Below, one piece after another: positions 53,751 through 62,297 of a DNA stretch of 64,000 bases (position 1 is the first letter of the stretch; each line of letters opens with the position of its first letter). Source of the stretch: CAYVBJ01 sp964449075 (GTDB lineage Bacteria > Bacteroidota > Rhodothermia > Balneolales > Balneolaceae); NCBI GenBank assembly GCA_964449075.1, contig CAYVBJ010000014.1, positions 11,155 through 75,154 on the forward strand. The letters are read 5' to 3'. A program made the position numbers and the translations under genes. The notes under the pieces are model-generated. The model was not told the DNA's origin, made no database searches, and worked only from the letters and a program-made list of their open reading frames with translations.

Positions 53751-54337
53751 ATACAGAAGATACACTCGGTGTTAAATACATTTATGGAGAATTAGACCCT
53801 TCCGAAGAAGTAATTTTTGAGAGGGAAATCAGTGAGAACGAGGATTTAATGATTGAGGTTGAGTCTATGCGTGAAACGCAGAAACGACTTGAAAAACTTC
53901 CGCTGATTGACCCGCCGCCCGAAATTTCTGGGAAGGTTCTGAATTTTCTTGAAAAAAAAAATGAAAGATCAGATCGAACGCACGCATATATCTACCTCTC
54001 AGTAGCAGCATCTTTGCTAATAGCAGTTTTATCGGGAGGATATTTTTATATGTCTGATGCAACAGGGAGTCAGGAAAAAAATTCTATAGTTTCAGAGGCG
54101 TCAGGAGGTAATTCTTCAATTCTTAAATTCAACACTGATAAGCAGGATCTGCAGCAGTTATCCCCCTGGATTGATAAAAACGATGTCATTCATGTGAATG
54201 ATTTATACAACAGGCAGACAGGCGAACTTGAAGAGTCTGTATTTAATAACACTTTTCATAAACTTACTCCGGTAGACAGATTTCAGCAGAATTTTGGTGT
54301 TTCCAGAGATTTTCAGCTTACCGGTTCCCGGAACTAG
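53747..54337 (+). CDS. Putative anti-sigma factor
   Basis: 196 residues. A short N-terminal cytoplasmic helical region (~1-65, with YIYGELDPSEEVIFEREISENEDL, anti-sigma-like but lacking zinc Cys residues), one membrane helix (~80-100), and an extracytoplasmic tail with no recognisable domain. Overlap of 4 bp with the ECF gene supports its role as the partner. Release could involve RseP-type proteolysis, but this is not shown. Confidence 0.75.
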   Translation: MNTEDTLGVKYIYGELDPSEEVIFEREISENEDLMIEVESMRETQKRLEKLPLIDPPPEISGKVLNFLEKKNERSDRTHAYIYLSVAASLLIAVLSGGYFYMSDATGSQEKNSIVSEASGGNSSILKFNTDKQDLQQLSPWIDKNDVIHVNDLYNRQTGELEESVFNNTFHKLTPVDRFQQNFGVSRDFQLTGSRN

Positions 54338-54473
54338 CAATTCACTAAACAAAATCCGGATATTTGGTGCGAATTGTGGAATACTTCTTGTTCCAGTTTT
54401 ATTCAAATATTGCTTAATATATTGCAGCAAAACAAATTACAGATATCAACAAGAAGTTATTTATGTGAATAAC

Positions 54474-54481
54474 TAATTTTG
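54474..54481 (+). promoter_or_regulatory. Candidate -7 box for parAB
   Basis: TAATTTTG, an exact TAnnTTTG, in the 208-bp gap before parA; about 65 nt of leader follows, including a small CGCTTTAGCG hairpin. Confidence 0.3.
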
Positions 54482-54545
54482 GTTCGCTTTAGCGGGCGGG
54501 TTATATTCTAATCAAACAAAAACATCAACAGGCTAATATCAGTGA

Positions 54546-55343
54546 ATGGGTAAAGTTATTTCCATAGCCAATCAGAAAGGCGGAGTTGGCAAAACAACTA
54601 CAGCTATAAATTTAGCAGCGAGTCTTGCAGCAATAGAACATCCCACATTGCTGATCGACATCGATCCGCAAAGCAATTCCACAAGCGGACTCGGGATCGA
54701 ACCGAAAAATGTAACAAGTTCTATTTATGAAGTGATGGTAGGAGGAGTTGAAGTAGAAGATGCTGTTCTGGAGACGGAACTACCATTTCTGGACCTGGTT
54801 CCATCACATATAAATCTGGTTGGTGCAGAAATAGAGATGGTGGACAGGAATCAAAGAGAGCGCATTTTGTACAAGGCTATTGATCAAATCAGATCCAAAT
54901 ATGATTTTATCATTATTGATTGCCCGCCCTCACTTGGTCTGCTTACTATCAATTCGCTTACTGCTTCAAATTCAGTTTTGATTCCTGTTCAATGCGAGTA
55001 TTTTGCACTGGAAGGTTTGGGACAACTTTTAAACACTATCAAAATAGTGCGGCAGCATCTCAATACAGCGCTCGAAATTGAAGGTGTTGTGCTAACGATG
55101 TACGACACAAGAACAAGGTTATCAAACCAGGTAGCCGCAGAGGTGAAAAAATACTTCGATGATCGTGTTTTTTCAACGGTAATTGCCAGGAATGTTCGTC
55201 TCGCCGAAGCACCGAGCTTTGGCAAACCTGCACTTTTGTATGAATCGACAAGTGTGGGAGCAAAGAACTATCTTGCCCTTGCGCGTGAAATAATTAAGAG
55301 AAACCGGAAGTTATTTAAAAACAGCCCGGTTCTTGCCAAATAA
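54546..55343 (+). CDS. parA: Chromosome-partitioning ATPase ParA/Soj
   Basis: 265-residue Walker-type ATPase that moves or releases ParB complexes during chromosome segregation. Deviant Walker A KGGVGKTTT at 11-19 with signature Lys11; IDIDPQSNSTSGLG; Walker B region IIIDCPPSLGLLT; PVQCEYFALEGL. Chromosomal Soj type, without an N-terminal HTH. Followed by parB after 9 bp. Confidence 0.96.
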   Translation: MGKVISIANQKGGVGKTTTAINLAASLAAIEHPTLLIDIDPQSNSTSGLGIEPKNVTSSIYEVMVGGVEVEDAVLETELPFLDLVPSHINLVGAEIEMVDRNQRERILYKAIDQIRSKYDFIIIDCPPSLGLLTINSLTASNSVLIPVQCEYFALEGLGQLLNTIKIVRQHLNTALEIEGVVLTMYDTRTRLSNQVAAEVKKYFDDRVFSTVIARNVRLAEAPSFGKPALLYESTSVGAKNYLALAREIIKRNRKLFKNSPVLAK

Positions 55344-55352
55344 CAGAGTATT

Positions 55353-56270
55353 ATGTCTAAAAAAGTATTAGGCCGTGGTTTGGGTGCTTTTTTCCCGGAG
55401 TATTCAGACGAATCAGAAAGCAAAGATTCTTCCGGGAGTAAAACAAAAACGGCAATACCCATTGAGCCCGCCGATCGTGTAAACCAGGTTTTAAGCATAC
55501 CTGTAGATCATATTCGTCCTAACCCTCATCAGCCGCGTTCAGATTTCAATGAAGAATCATTACGGGAACTGGCTTCATCAATAGAAAGCCATGGACTTAT
55601 TCAGCCGGTTACTGTCAGGTATTTGGGAGAGCGCCGTTTTGAGTTAATCAGCGGAGAGAGAAGACTAAGGGCGAGCAAACTTGCAGGAATCGCTGAGATC
55701 CCTGCATATGTGCGGGAAGCAGATGACGAACAAATTATTGCTTTTGCCCTGATTGAAAATATTCAGCGTGAACAGCTCAATCCGCTTGAAATTGCTATAG
55801 GCTATCAGCGATTAATGGAGGAGTGTGAGTACAGTCAAACACAGGTGGCTGACCGCATAGGCAAAAACAGGAGTACAGTTGCAAATATGCTGCGACTTCT
55901 CCAGCTTCCCGATTTTATCCAGGCAGCACTTCGTGATGAGAAAATTACTACCGGCCATGCCCGTGCTCTTATCAACATTAAAGATGAGAGAGATAAGAAA
56001 AAGATATTGAAGAAAATCCTGGAGCAGGATCTTTCTGTCCGCCAGGTGGAAGAACTTGTAAGGTCCATTGATAAAAAAAATGAACAAAAGAAAAAAAAGA
56101 GACGAGAAGAGGCACCGGATCCGTTTATTGATGAGATAACCGGCAGATTGCGGCAGAAGTTCAGTACCAAAGTTAATATCAGGCAGAAAGGAAAAGGCGG
56201 AGAAATCCGGATTGAATTTTATTCAGATGATGAACTCGACAGACTCCTTCAGATATTTGATAACGTTTAA
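55353..56270 (+). CDS. parB: Chromosome-partitioning protein ParB/Spo0J
   Basis: 305 residues; CTP-dependent clamp that loads on parS sites. N-terminal nuclease-like/CTPase fold with NPHQPRSDF, LISGERRLRASKLAG and IENIQREQLNPLEIA; HTH region TQVADRIGKNRSTVANMLRLLQLP; basic linker of Lys/Arg; C-terminal dimer domain. No exact TGTTTCACGTGAAACA-like parS was seen near it. Its end overlaps the next gene. Confidence 0.95.
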   Translation: MSKKVLGRGLGAFFPEYSDESESKDSSGSKTKTAIPIEPADRVNQVLSIPVDHIRPNPHQPRSDFNEESLRELASSIESHGLIQPVTVRYLGERRFELISGERRLRASKLAGIAEIPAYVREADDEQIIAFALIENIQREQLNPLEIAIGYQRLMEECEYSQTQVADRIGKNRSTVANMLRLLQLPDFIQAALRDEKITTGHARALINIKDERDKKKILKKILEQDLSVRQVEELVRSIDKKNEQKKKKRREEAPDPFIDEITGRLRQKFSTKVNIRQKGKGGEIRIEFYSDDELDRLLQIFDNV

Positions 56271-56910
56271 AAATATATTGCCCCTCCTGCTATTACTCAT
56301 TATACCGGTTGAAACCGTTGCCCAGGCTGAATTTATTGAAAATGATCTTTCAATGCTGCGAAGCAGACATTTGAGTGCAGAGCAAAATAAGTTCCGCAAG
56401 ACAAATGCTCTTCTTCAGGAATCGCAGGCAGAGGAAGAATTTCCAAACCCGGGTTCTGTTTTACTGAAATCTGTTATGATTCCCGGGTGGGGACAAATTG
56501 CAAACGGCCAGGCATGGAAAGTGCCTATTGTTTACGGCTTGTTAACCGGCTCTGTACTTTATACACGCTTTCTAACCAAACAGTATCATGATTACCGGGC
56601 TGCTTTTTTTAACAGTTCAAGAGGAGAGGATTCCGATTTTCGGTTTGGTGAAACACCGCCAAGGCTTGTTGGATTGAACGAGGAACAACTTCGAACACAA
56701 CGCAACAGTTTTCGTAACCAGCGCGATTTTGCCTATGTAATTATAGGTTTAGCGTACGGATTGAATGTATTGGATGCATATGTATTTGCACATATGAAAT
56801 CATTTGATGTATCGGATGATCTCTCAGCAACGGCCTCCGTACGCCCTGATTTGATAGATGGACGGTCAGCCGGCATGACAATTTCCTTTGCTCTTGCAAA
56901 TAAAAAATAA
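56227..56910 (+). CDS. DUF5683 domain membrane protein
   Basis: About 227 residues. A signal-type hydrophobic N-terminus ends in ETVAQA. The DUF5683 core follows with LLKSVMIPGWGQIANGQAWKVPIVYG and a second hydrophobic stretch (AYVIIGLAYGLNVLDAYVFAH). The family is typical of Bacteroidota and often sits after parB; its function is unknown. The start overlaps the parB end by about 44 bp; I use the ATG at 56227 (a second ATG follows), since the TTG at 56212 adds five residues without benefit. Confidence 0.83.
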   Translation: MMNSTDSFRYLITFKNILPLLLLLIIPVETVAQAEFIENDLSMLRSRHLSAEQNKFRKTNALLQESQAEEEFPNPGSVLLKSVMIPGWGQIANGQAWKVPIVYGLLTGSVLYTRFLTKQYHDYRAAFFNSSRGEDSDFRFGETPPRLVGLNEEQLRTQRNSFRNQRDFAYVIIGLAYGLNVLDAYVFAHMKSFDVSDDLSATASVRPDLIDGRSAGMTISFALANKK

Positions 56911-56928
56911 TTAGCTAAAAAAAATATT

Positions 56929-57642
56929 ATGTTAAAATCACCAGAAGAAATGGACTTTCAAAAAGCCCCTCAGAATTTTGACCAGGGAAATAGCCATGAT
57001 TTGTGGAGCGTTTTTAAAATTATGGGGGAATTTGTAGATGGTTATGATAAACTTTTCCGTATTGGTCCCTGTGTATCAATTTTCGGTTCATCCCGGAGTA
57101 AACCCGGAGACCCCAATTATGAACGGGCAATGAAAACTGCAGAATTGATATCAAAAAACGGGTTTGGAGTGATAACAGGCGGCGGACCCGGAATCATGGA
57201 AGCTGCCAATAAGGGGGCCATGAAAGCAGGAGGAAAGTCGGTAGGGCTTGGTATTGAATTGCCCCATGAGCAGGGAATCAATGAATATGTACATCCGCAG
57301 TACGAGATAAATTTCAAATACTTTTTTGTCAGAAAGGTTATGTTCGTAAAATATGCACAGGGATTTATCGTTTTCCCGGGCGGATTCGGAACCCTTGATG
57401 AACTCTTTGAAACACTTACTCTCATCCAGACTTTTAAAATTGAACGCATACCAATTGTTTTGGTGGGAACGGAGTACTGGGGGGGAGTTTTGGATTGGAT
57501 TAAAAAGAAATTGTCTGACGATGAATATATTTCAGAATCTGACATGGACCTCTATTTTGTAACAGATGATCACGAAGAGGCAGTGAAATACGTATGTGAC
57601 TTCTACAAGCAAAAAAAACCGACACCCAATTTTTCATTCTGA
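56929..57642 (+). CDS. LOG-family (TIGR00730) nucleoside 5'-monophosphate phosphoribohydrolase-like protein
   Basis: 237 residues, Rossmann-fold lysine decarboxylase-like/LOG family. Nucleotide-binding GGGPGIMEAANKGA and catalytic PGGFGTLDELFETL are intact. Characterised LOG proteins release base from cytokinin ribotides, and bacterial ones act on AMP or other nucleotides. It starts 18 bp after the DUF5683 gene. The precise substrate is unknown; old annotations as lysine decarboxylase are wrong for this family. Confidence 0.92.
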   Translation: MLKSPEEMDFQKAPQNFDQGNSHDLWSVFKIMGEFVDGYDKLFRIGPCVSIFGSSRSKPGDPNYERAMKTAELISKNGFGVITGGGPGIMEAANKGAMKAGGKSVGLGIELPHEQGINEYVHPQYEINFKYFFVRKVMFVKYAQGFIVFPGGFGTLDELFETLTLIQTFKIERIPIVLVGTEYWGGVLDWIKKKLSDDEYISESDMDLYFVTDDHEEAVKYVCDFYKQKKPTPNFSF

Positions 57643-57807
57643 TAAATGAAACTTTATCTTATCCTTTGTGTTTAATTATTTAGAACGAATAAACTTAGCA
57701 TTTACATGAAATATTTGATTTATTAAAAGAATGATTCAAATAATAATAAAATTTCACTATGTTAGGTGCGTTTAAAAAGCAGTAACCCAAAATTCAAGAC
57801 CAAAATC

Positions 57808-58839
57808 ATGAAATCAATCAAACACTTACCATTGTTCATAGCAATGGCAATTTTCTTTTTAGGGGCAAACCAGAATGCAATTGCTCAGGATGCAAATGCA
57901 GAAGCGATATCAACTTTTAATAACGCTATAGAATTAGCTGAAAACAAAGATTTTGATAATGCTATCGGCCTTTTTGAAGAAGCGTTACAGATAGCAGAGC
58001 AAAATGATCTTACTGATATCAAAGAAAGAGTGGAAAACCAGCTTCCGAAAGTATATGCGTCACGTGCATCTGATGCCTATTCAACATACCAGAGCAATAA
58101 AGATGTACCGTCGCTTAATGAAGCAATTCGAAAGTTCGAAGAGGCAAATGAAGCTGCACAGCGATTTGGAGATGACCAGATTGCTGAGAGAACCCGCGGA
58201 GTTATACCACAGCTATACTACATCAAAGGAGTTCTTCATTTCAGGCAGCAGGATTTAAACGCATCAGAAGAAGCTTTGAACCAGGCTATTCAGCTCAATT
58301 CAAATTATGCAGTTGCCTACTACCAAAAGGCACTTGTTCAAAAACGAAAAAACAGGTCAAATGTAGATAGCTACCTGCAGTGGATAGACCGTGCCATTCA
58401 GGTTGGCGAACAGGTGGGAGACAATACTACAGTTGAAAAAGCGAAAAATAATGCAGTTGAAGAGCTTGTTTACCAGGGCGTTCAGCAAGCTGACCAGCGA
58501 AGATTTGATTCCGCAATCAGTTTGCTAAGCAGATCACTGGACTATGACTCTTCATCACCGGATGCGCACTACAGGCTTGCAGAAGTTTATAACAAACGCT
58601 CAAACTGGAGCCGTGCCATTGAACATGCTCAGCAAGCTTTGCAATTTGAGAGCGGCGGAGTTGTAGATAAAGCAAAAATCTATTTTGAACTTGGTACTGC
58701 TTACCAGGGAAGCGGACAAAAAACACAGGCTTGTAATGCCTTTGAAGAGGCTGCTCATGGTGAATTCCGGGATCCGTCACTTCACAAAATGGAGCATGAA
58801 CTTAAATGTGAAGGATACGCATCTGCGGGAAGACGGTAA
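57808..58839 (+). CDS. Secreted TPR-repeat protein
   Basis: About 343 residues. Start at ATG 57808, directly before a signal peptide (KSIKHLPLFIAMAIFFLG, ending IAQ); a GTG 42 bases earlier would place 14 extra residues ahead of it. The mature part is almost all tetratricopeptide helices: AISTFNNAIELAENKDFDNAIGLFEEAL, later SNYAVAYYQKALVQKRKN and DAHYRLAEVYNKRSNWSRAI. Two Cys near the C-terminus may form a disulfide. A periplasmic or outer-membrane scaffold is likely. It ends before a strong terminator. Confidence 0.87.
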   Translation: MKSIKHLPLFIAMAIFFLGANQNAIAQDANAEAISTFNNAIELAENKDFDNAIGLFEEALQIAEQNDLTDIKERVENQLPKVYASRASDAYSTYQSNKDVPSLNEAIRKFEEANEAAQRFGDDQIAERTRGVIPQLYYIKGVLHFRQQDLNASEEALNQAIQLNSNYAVAYYQKALVQKRKNRSNVDSYLQWIDRAIQVGEQVGDNTTVEKAKNNAVEELVYQGVQQADQRRFDSAISLLSRSLDYDSSSPDAHYRLAEVYNKRSNWSRAIEHAQQALQFESGGVVDKAKIYFELGTAYQGSGQKTQACNAFEEAAHGEFRDPSLHKMEHELKCEGYASAGRR

Positions 58840-58887
58840 TATGATAGCATCCCGGAGTGCTAATTGATTGATTTCTGGATTTTCTTA

Positions 58888-58914
58888 AAAGCCCTCAAAT
58901 TGAGGGCTTTTTTT
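58888..58914 (+). terminator. Intrinsic terminator after the secreted TPR gene
   Basis: AAAGCCCTC (58888-58896), loop AAATT, GAGGGCTTT (58902-58910), then T to 58914. Confidence 0.92.
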
Positions 58915-58997
58915 ATTTCTGTAACTTTTTAAAAGCGTGACAGTTGCCTATCTTAAATGTTGTAAAAAAAGTAATCTGAATCATTTAAAAAGACTGA

Positions 58998-60998
58998 ATG
59001 CCTGCTGATAACCTGGATCACCTATGCGTCAATACACTCCGAACCCTGGCAATGGATGCCGTTGAAAAAGCACAGTCCGGCCATCCCGGAATGCCCATGG
59101 GCATGGCTGATGCTGCCTATGTGCTCTGGACTAAATTTTTAAAACACAACCCGCAAAACCCCGATTGGTTCGACCGCGACCGCTTTATTTTATCAGCCGG
59201 CCATGGTTCTGTGCTTCTTTACGGACTGCTGCACCTTACGGGATATAATCTGTCAATTGACGAACTTAAGAACTTCCGTCAGCTGCACAGCCTCACTCCC
59301 GGACACCCCGAAGGAACACTGACGCCGGGCGTTGAAACAACCACCGGTCCGCTTGGCCAGGGTTTGGCTACCGGAATCGGGATGGCAATGGCGGAGGCCT
59401 TTATGGCAGCGCGGTTCAATAAAGAAAATTTTAAAATTATTGACCATTACACTTACGGAATTGTCAGTGACGGAGATTTAATGGAAGGGGTTTCGCATGA
59501 AGCCGCTTCCTTGGCCGGACATCTGAAGCTTGGAAAAATTATTTACCTGTACGATTCCAATAAAATATCGATTGACGGCAGCACTGACTTGTCGTTTTCT
59601 GATGATACAAAAAAGAGATTTGAGTCTTATGGGTGGCATACACAGCAAGTTGACGGCCATGACCGCGATGCGATTGAAGATGCAATCAGAAAGGCCCAAA
59701 GCACAACAGATAAACCTTCTCTCATTGAGTGCAAAACGATTATCGGGTTTGGCAGCCCGAACAAGGAAGGAACAGCTTCTTCACATGGTGCACCGCTCGG
59801 GGAAGATGAAATTAAACTGACGAAAAAGAGACTTGGCTGGAAGTTTGAGGAGAAATTTCATGTTCCGGATGATGTTTACCGGCAAATGAATTTTATTGAA
59901 AAAGGAAAAACCCTGGAAGATTCATGGGATATTTTGTTCAAAGAGTATGAAAACGAGTACCAGGATGATGCGGTCTATTTCCGGGCATTTATTGAGAACG
60001 ACTGGTCGTTCAATTGGGAGGAGGTACTGCCTGATTTTGAAACAGATGAGAAAGGGATGGCATCCCGGAAAGCATCGGGAGCCGTGCTGCAGGAGCTGGC
60101 TAAAGTTATTCCCAATCTTGTCGGAGGATCAGCAGATCTCACCGGAAGCAACAATACGGACCTGAAGGGTAAGGAGATATTCAGTGCTGAAAACCATGGC
60201 GGACAGTATGTACATTACGGTGTGAGGGAGCATGCGATGGCGGCTGCGCTTAACGGAATGATGCTTCACAAAGGGGTGATAGCTTACGGCGGTACATTTT
60301 TGGTTTTTTCTGATTATAACAAACCGGCGATCCGGATTGCAGCTTTAACTAATATTCCATCTATTTTTGTCTTCACGCACGATAGTATCGGGCTCGGGGA
60401 AGACGGTCCGACTCATCAGCCGGTTGAGCATCTTGCGGCATTGAGAGCAACACCGAATGTAACAGTGATTCGGCCTGCGGATGCCAACGAAACTGCCTAC
60501 GCCTGGAAAGCGGCTATTGAAAATAAAACAGGTCCGACCCTGCTGATTCTGACGCGCCAAAGCCTGCCCACGCTGGACAGAAGTATCTATAACGAAGCTT
60601 CCAGTCTCGAAAAGGGTGCGTATATCATAAAAGATGCTGCAAATGGCAAACCTGAAGCGATTGTAATCGCAAGCGGATCAGAAGTTCAGCTGGCCCTGGA
60701 GGCAGCCCGTGAACTTGAAAATGAAAATATTGCAACACGTGTAGTTTCTATGCCGAGCTGGGAACTGTTCCAAAAACAGGATCGTGAGTATATTGAGAAA
60801 GTACTGCCGCGAGAGTTAACTGCACGTATTTCAGTTGAGGCGGCATCTACCTTTGGCTGGGAGCGCTGGACAGGTACTCAGGGTGTAAATATAGGATTAA
60901 ACAGGTTTGGAGAATCGGCTCCGTATAAAGATGTCTACCGGGACCTGGGTATTACTTCGGAACGAATTGTCGATGAAGTGAAGAAATTGGTTCAGTGA
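58998..60998 (+). CDS. tkt: Transketolase
   Basis: 666-residue thiamine diphosphate enzyme of the non-oxidative pentose phosphate pathway. GHPGMPMGMAD, AGHGSVLLYGLLHL at the N-terminal cofactor site; GDG of the diphosphate-metal motif in VSDGDLMEGVSHEAASLAGH; GVREHAMAAALNGM carries the catalytic Glu; C-terminal Rossmann domain intact. The stop TGA is the last sequenced triplet before the assembly gap, so the true 3' surroundings are unknown. Uses pentose phosphates made by Gnd. Confidence 0.97.
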   Translation: MPADNLDHLCVNTLRTLAMDAVEKAQSGHPGMPMGMADAAYVLWTKFLKHNPQNPDWFDRDRFILSAGHGSVLLYGLLHLTGYNLSIDELKNFRQLHSLTPGHPEGTLTPGVETTTGPLGQGLATGIGMAMAEAFMAARFNKENFKIIDHYTYGIVSDGDLMEGVSHEAASLAGHLKLGKIIYLYDSNKISIDGSTDLSFSDDTKKRFESYGWHTQQVDGHDRDAIEDAIRKAQSTTDKPSLIECKTIIGFGSPNKEGTASSHGAPLGEDEIKLTKKRLGWKFEEKFHVPDDVYRQMNFIEKGKTLEDSWDILFKEYENEYQDDAVYFRAFIENDWSFNWEEVLPDFETDEKGMASRKASGAVLQELAKVIPNLVGGSADLTGSNNTDLKGKEIFSAENHGGQYVHYGVREHAMAAALNGMMLHKGVIAYGGTFLVFSDYNKPAIRIAALTNIPSIFVFTHDSIGLGEDGPTHQPVEHLAALRATPNVTVIRPADANETAYAWKAAIENKTGPTLLILTRQSLPTLDRSIYNEASSLEKGAYIIKDAANGKPEAIVIASGSEVQLALEAARELENENIATRVVSMPSWELFQKQDREYIEKVLPRELTARISVEAASTFGWERWTGTQGVNIGLNRFGESAPYKDVYRDLGITSERIVDEVKKLVQ

Positions 60999-61098
60999 NN
61001 NNNNNNNNNNNNNNNNNNNNNNNNNNNNNNNNNNNNNNNNNNNNNNNNNNNNNNNNNNNNNNNNNNNNNNNNNNNNNNNNNNNNNNNNNNNNNNNNNN
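60999..61098. other. Scaffold gap of 100 N
   Basis: Exactly 100 N, the customary placeholder for a gap of unknown size. It begins immediately after the tkt stop and cuts off the 3' end of the phosphatase gene on the other strand. Confidence 0.99.
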
Positions 61099-62156
61099 GA
61101 TTGAATTTTGAGTGAAATGGATTTGGCGTGAAGAGACCCATAAATTGATAACAGTCCGTCAATACGCTCAACGCCATACTCTTCGCCAAAATCATTGCGC
61201 GCTTCTGTCAGCCCGTCAGTGTAAAAGATAAGTGAGTCGCCCGGCTTGAATTCAAATTTCTTCTCTTCCATCTGTTTTTTCAATGCGGGGGTACCGGTCA
61301 TGCCGAGAGCAAAGCCGTCGGTTTTCAGCTCAAAGGTTTGATCATGCTTCTGGCTGTACTGTATGGGCTGATTGTGACCGGCCCTGGAAAAAAGGTAGTA
61401 ATCTTCATCTTTTGGGAAAAACGCTGTGCAGGAAGTGATAAAGGTCTTGTCGTTGCGGTCCGATTTTATATAATCGTTCAATTCCAGGTAAAGCTCTTTG
61501 GGAGAGGGTTCTTTCATTTTGATCAGCATATGAACCATCGCCTGGATTCTGACCATATAGAGAGCAGCACTCAGGCCTTTACCGGCCACATCGGCGATAA
61601 TCACGTATGTTCCTGATTTGGAGGGAATCACATCTACATAATCGCCGCCCACTTCATGCGCGGTTGCTGCAAATGAATAGGCTTCAAGGTGTTCCTCATC
61701 GTATTGAATGACAGGAAGCAGGCTAAGCTGGATGTCCCTGGCCAGGTCAAGCTCTCTTTTAACGTCTGATTTTTCAAGAAGCTCAATCAGAAGCAGAATG
61801 TTAACACCGATGAATGCTGCAGGCATCAGTAGCGGGTAAAATATCAAACCAGTAAGACCAAACAGACCAAATGCATAGTGCGAAAAAAAGCTGAGAAAGG
61901 AGACACCAAATACAAGTCTGCGTGTTGGGTTCAGCCGCTGGGTCATTTCCGAAAAGAAACGGTAAAATTTCTGAATACCGGAAATTTCCTGCTCTTTTTT
62001 ACTCCTCTGAATTACATCCGAATAGAGCTCTTTCAGTCTCCTTGAATCGGCCTGGAACTCTTTTCCAAGCCGGTCTTTTGTCATATCAGAAACGTACTGT
62101 TTATAAAATGACTTTGTATCTTGTAACGCCGATTGTGCTTCGTTTTTTAAACCCAT
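61099..62156 (-). CDS. SpoIIE/RsbU-type PP2C serine phosphatase, C-terminus lost in the gap
   Basis: Visible part is 352 residues. N-terminal helical region (~1-85), two membrane helices (~88-108, ~112-132), a linker ARDIQLSLLPVI, then the SpoIIE phosphatase domain with metal ligands GGDYVDV, DVAGKGLSAALYM and AGHNQPI, and FYTDGLTEARND. The last motif of the family (a C-terminal Asp-Asp metal site) is in the missing sequence. Reading through the N would give an artefactual tail antisense to tkt. It probably dephosphorylates an anti-sigma antagonist or similar regulator; no partner is visible. Confidence 0.85.
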
Positions 62157-62238
62157 CTTCTGTCTGTATTATTTTATATTTTAAGCGTACGAAATTTTTG
62201 GGAAAAAGTTTACATATCCGGCTTCAATAATCACAAGT

Positions 62239-62256
62239 TGTGCAAATTTTGGCACA
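62239..62256. repeat. TGTGC-N8-GCACA inverted repeat between phosphatase gene and polA
   Basis: Five-base arms, centred 50 nt before the polA start in the divergent region (62157-62297). It may be an operator; arm length is too short to be sure. Confidence 0.3.
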
Positions 62257-62297
62257 CTCGCCCGATAAAATTTAAAATTTATAAATCATTTTTTTTA

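Noticed and set aside
60897..62156. A continuous minus-strand frame running from the phosphatase through the N run into tkt
   Set aside because: The unknown bases join unrelated frames; the last ~33 residues are antisense to tkt and do not look like a phosphatase C-terminus.
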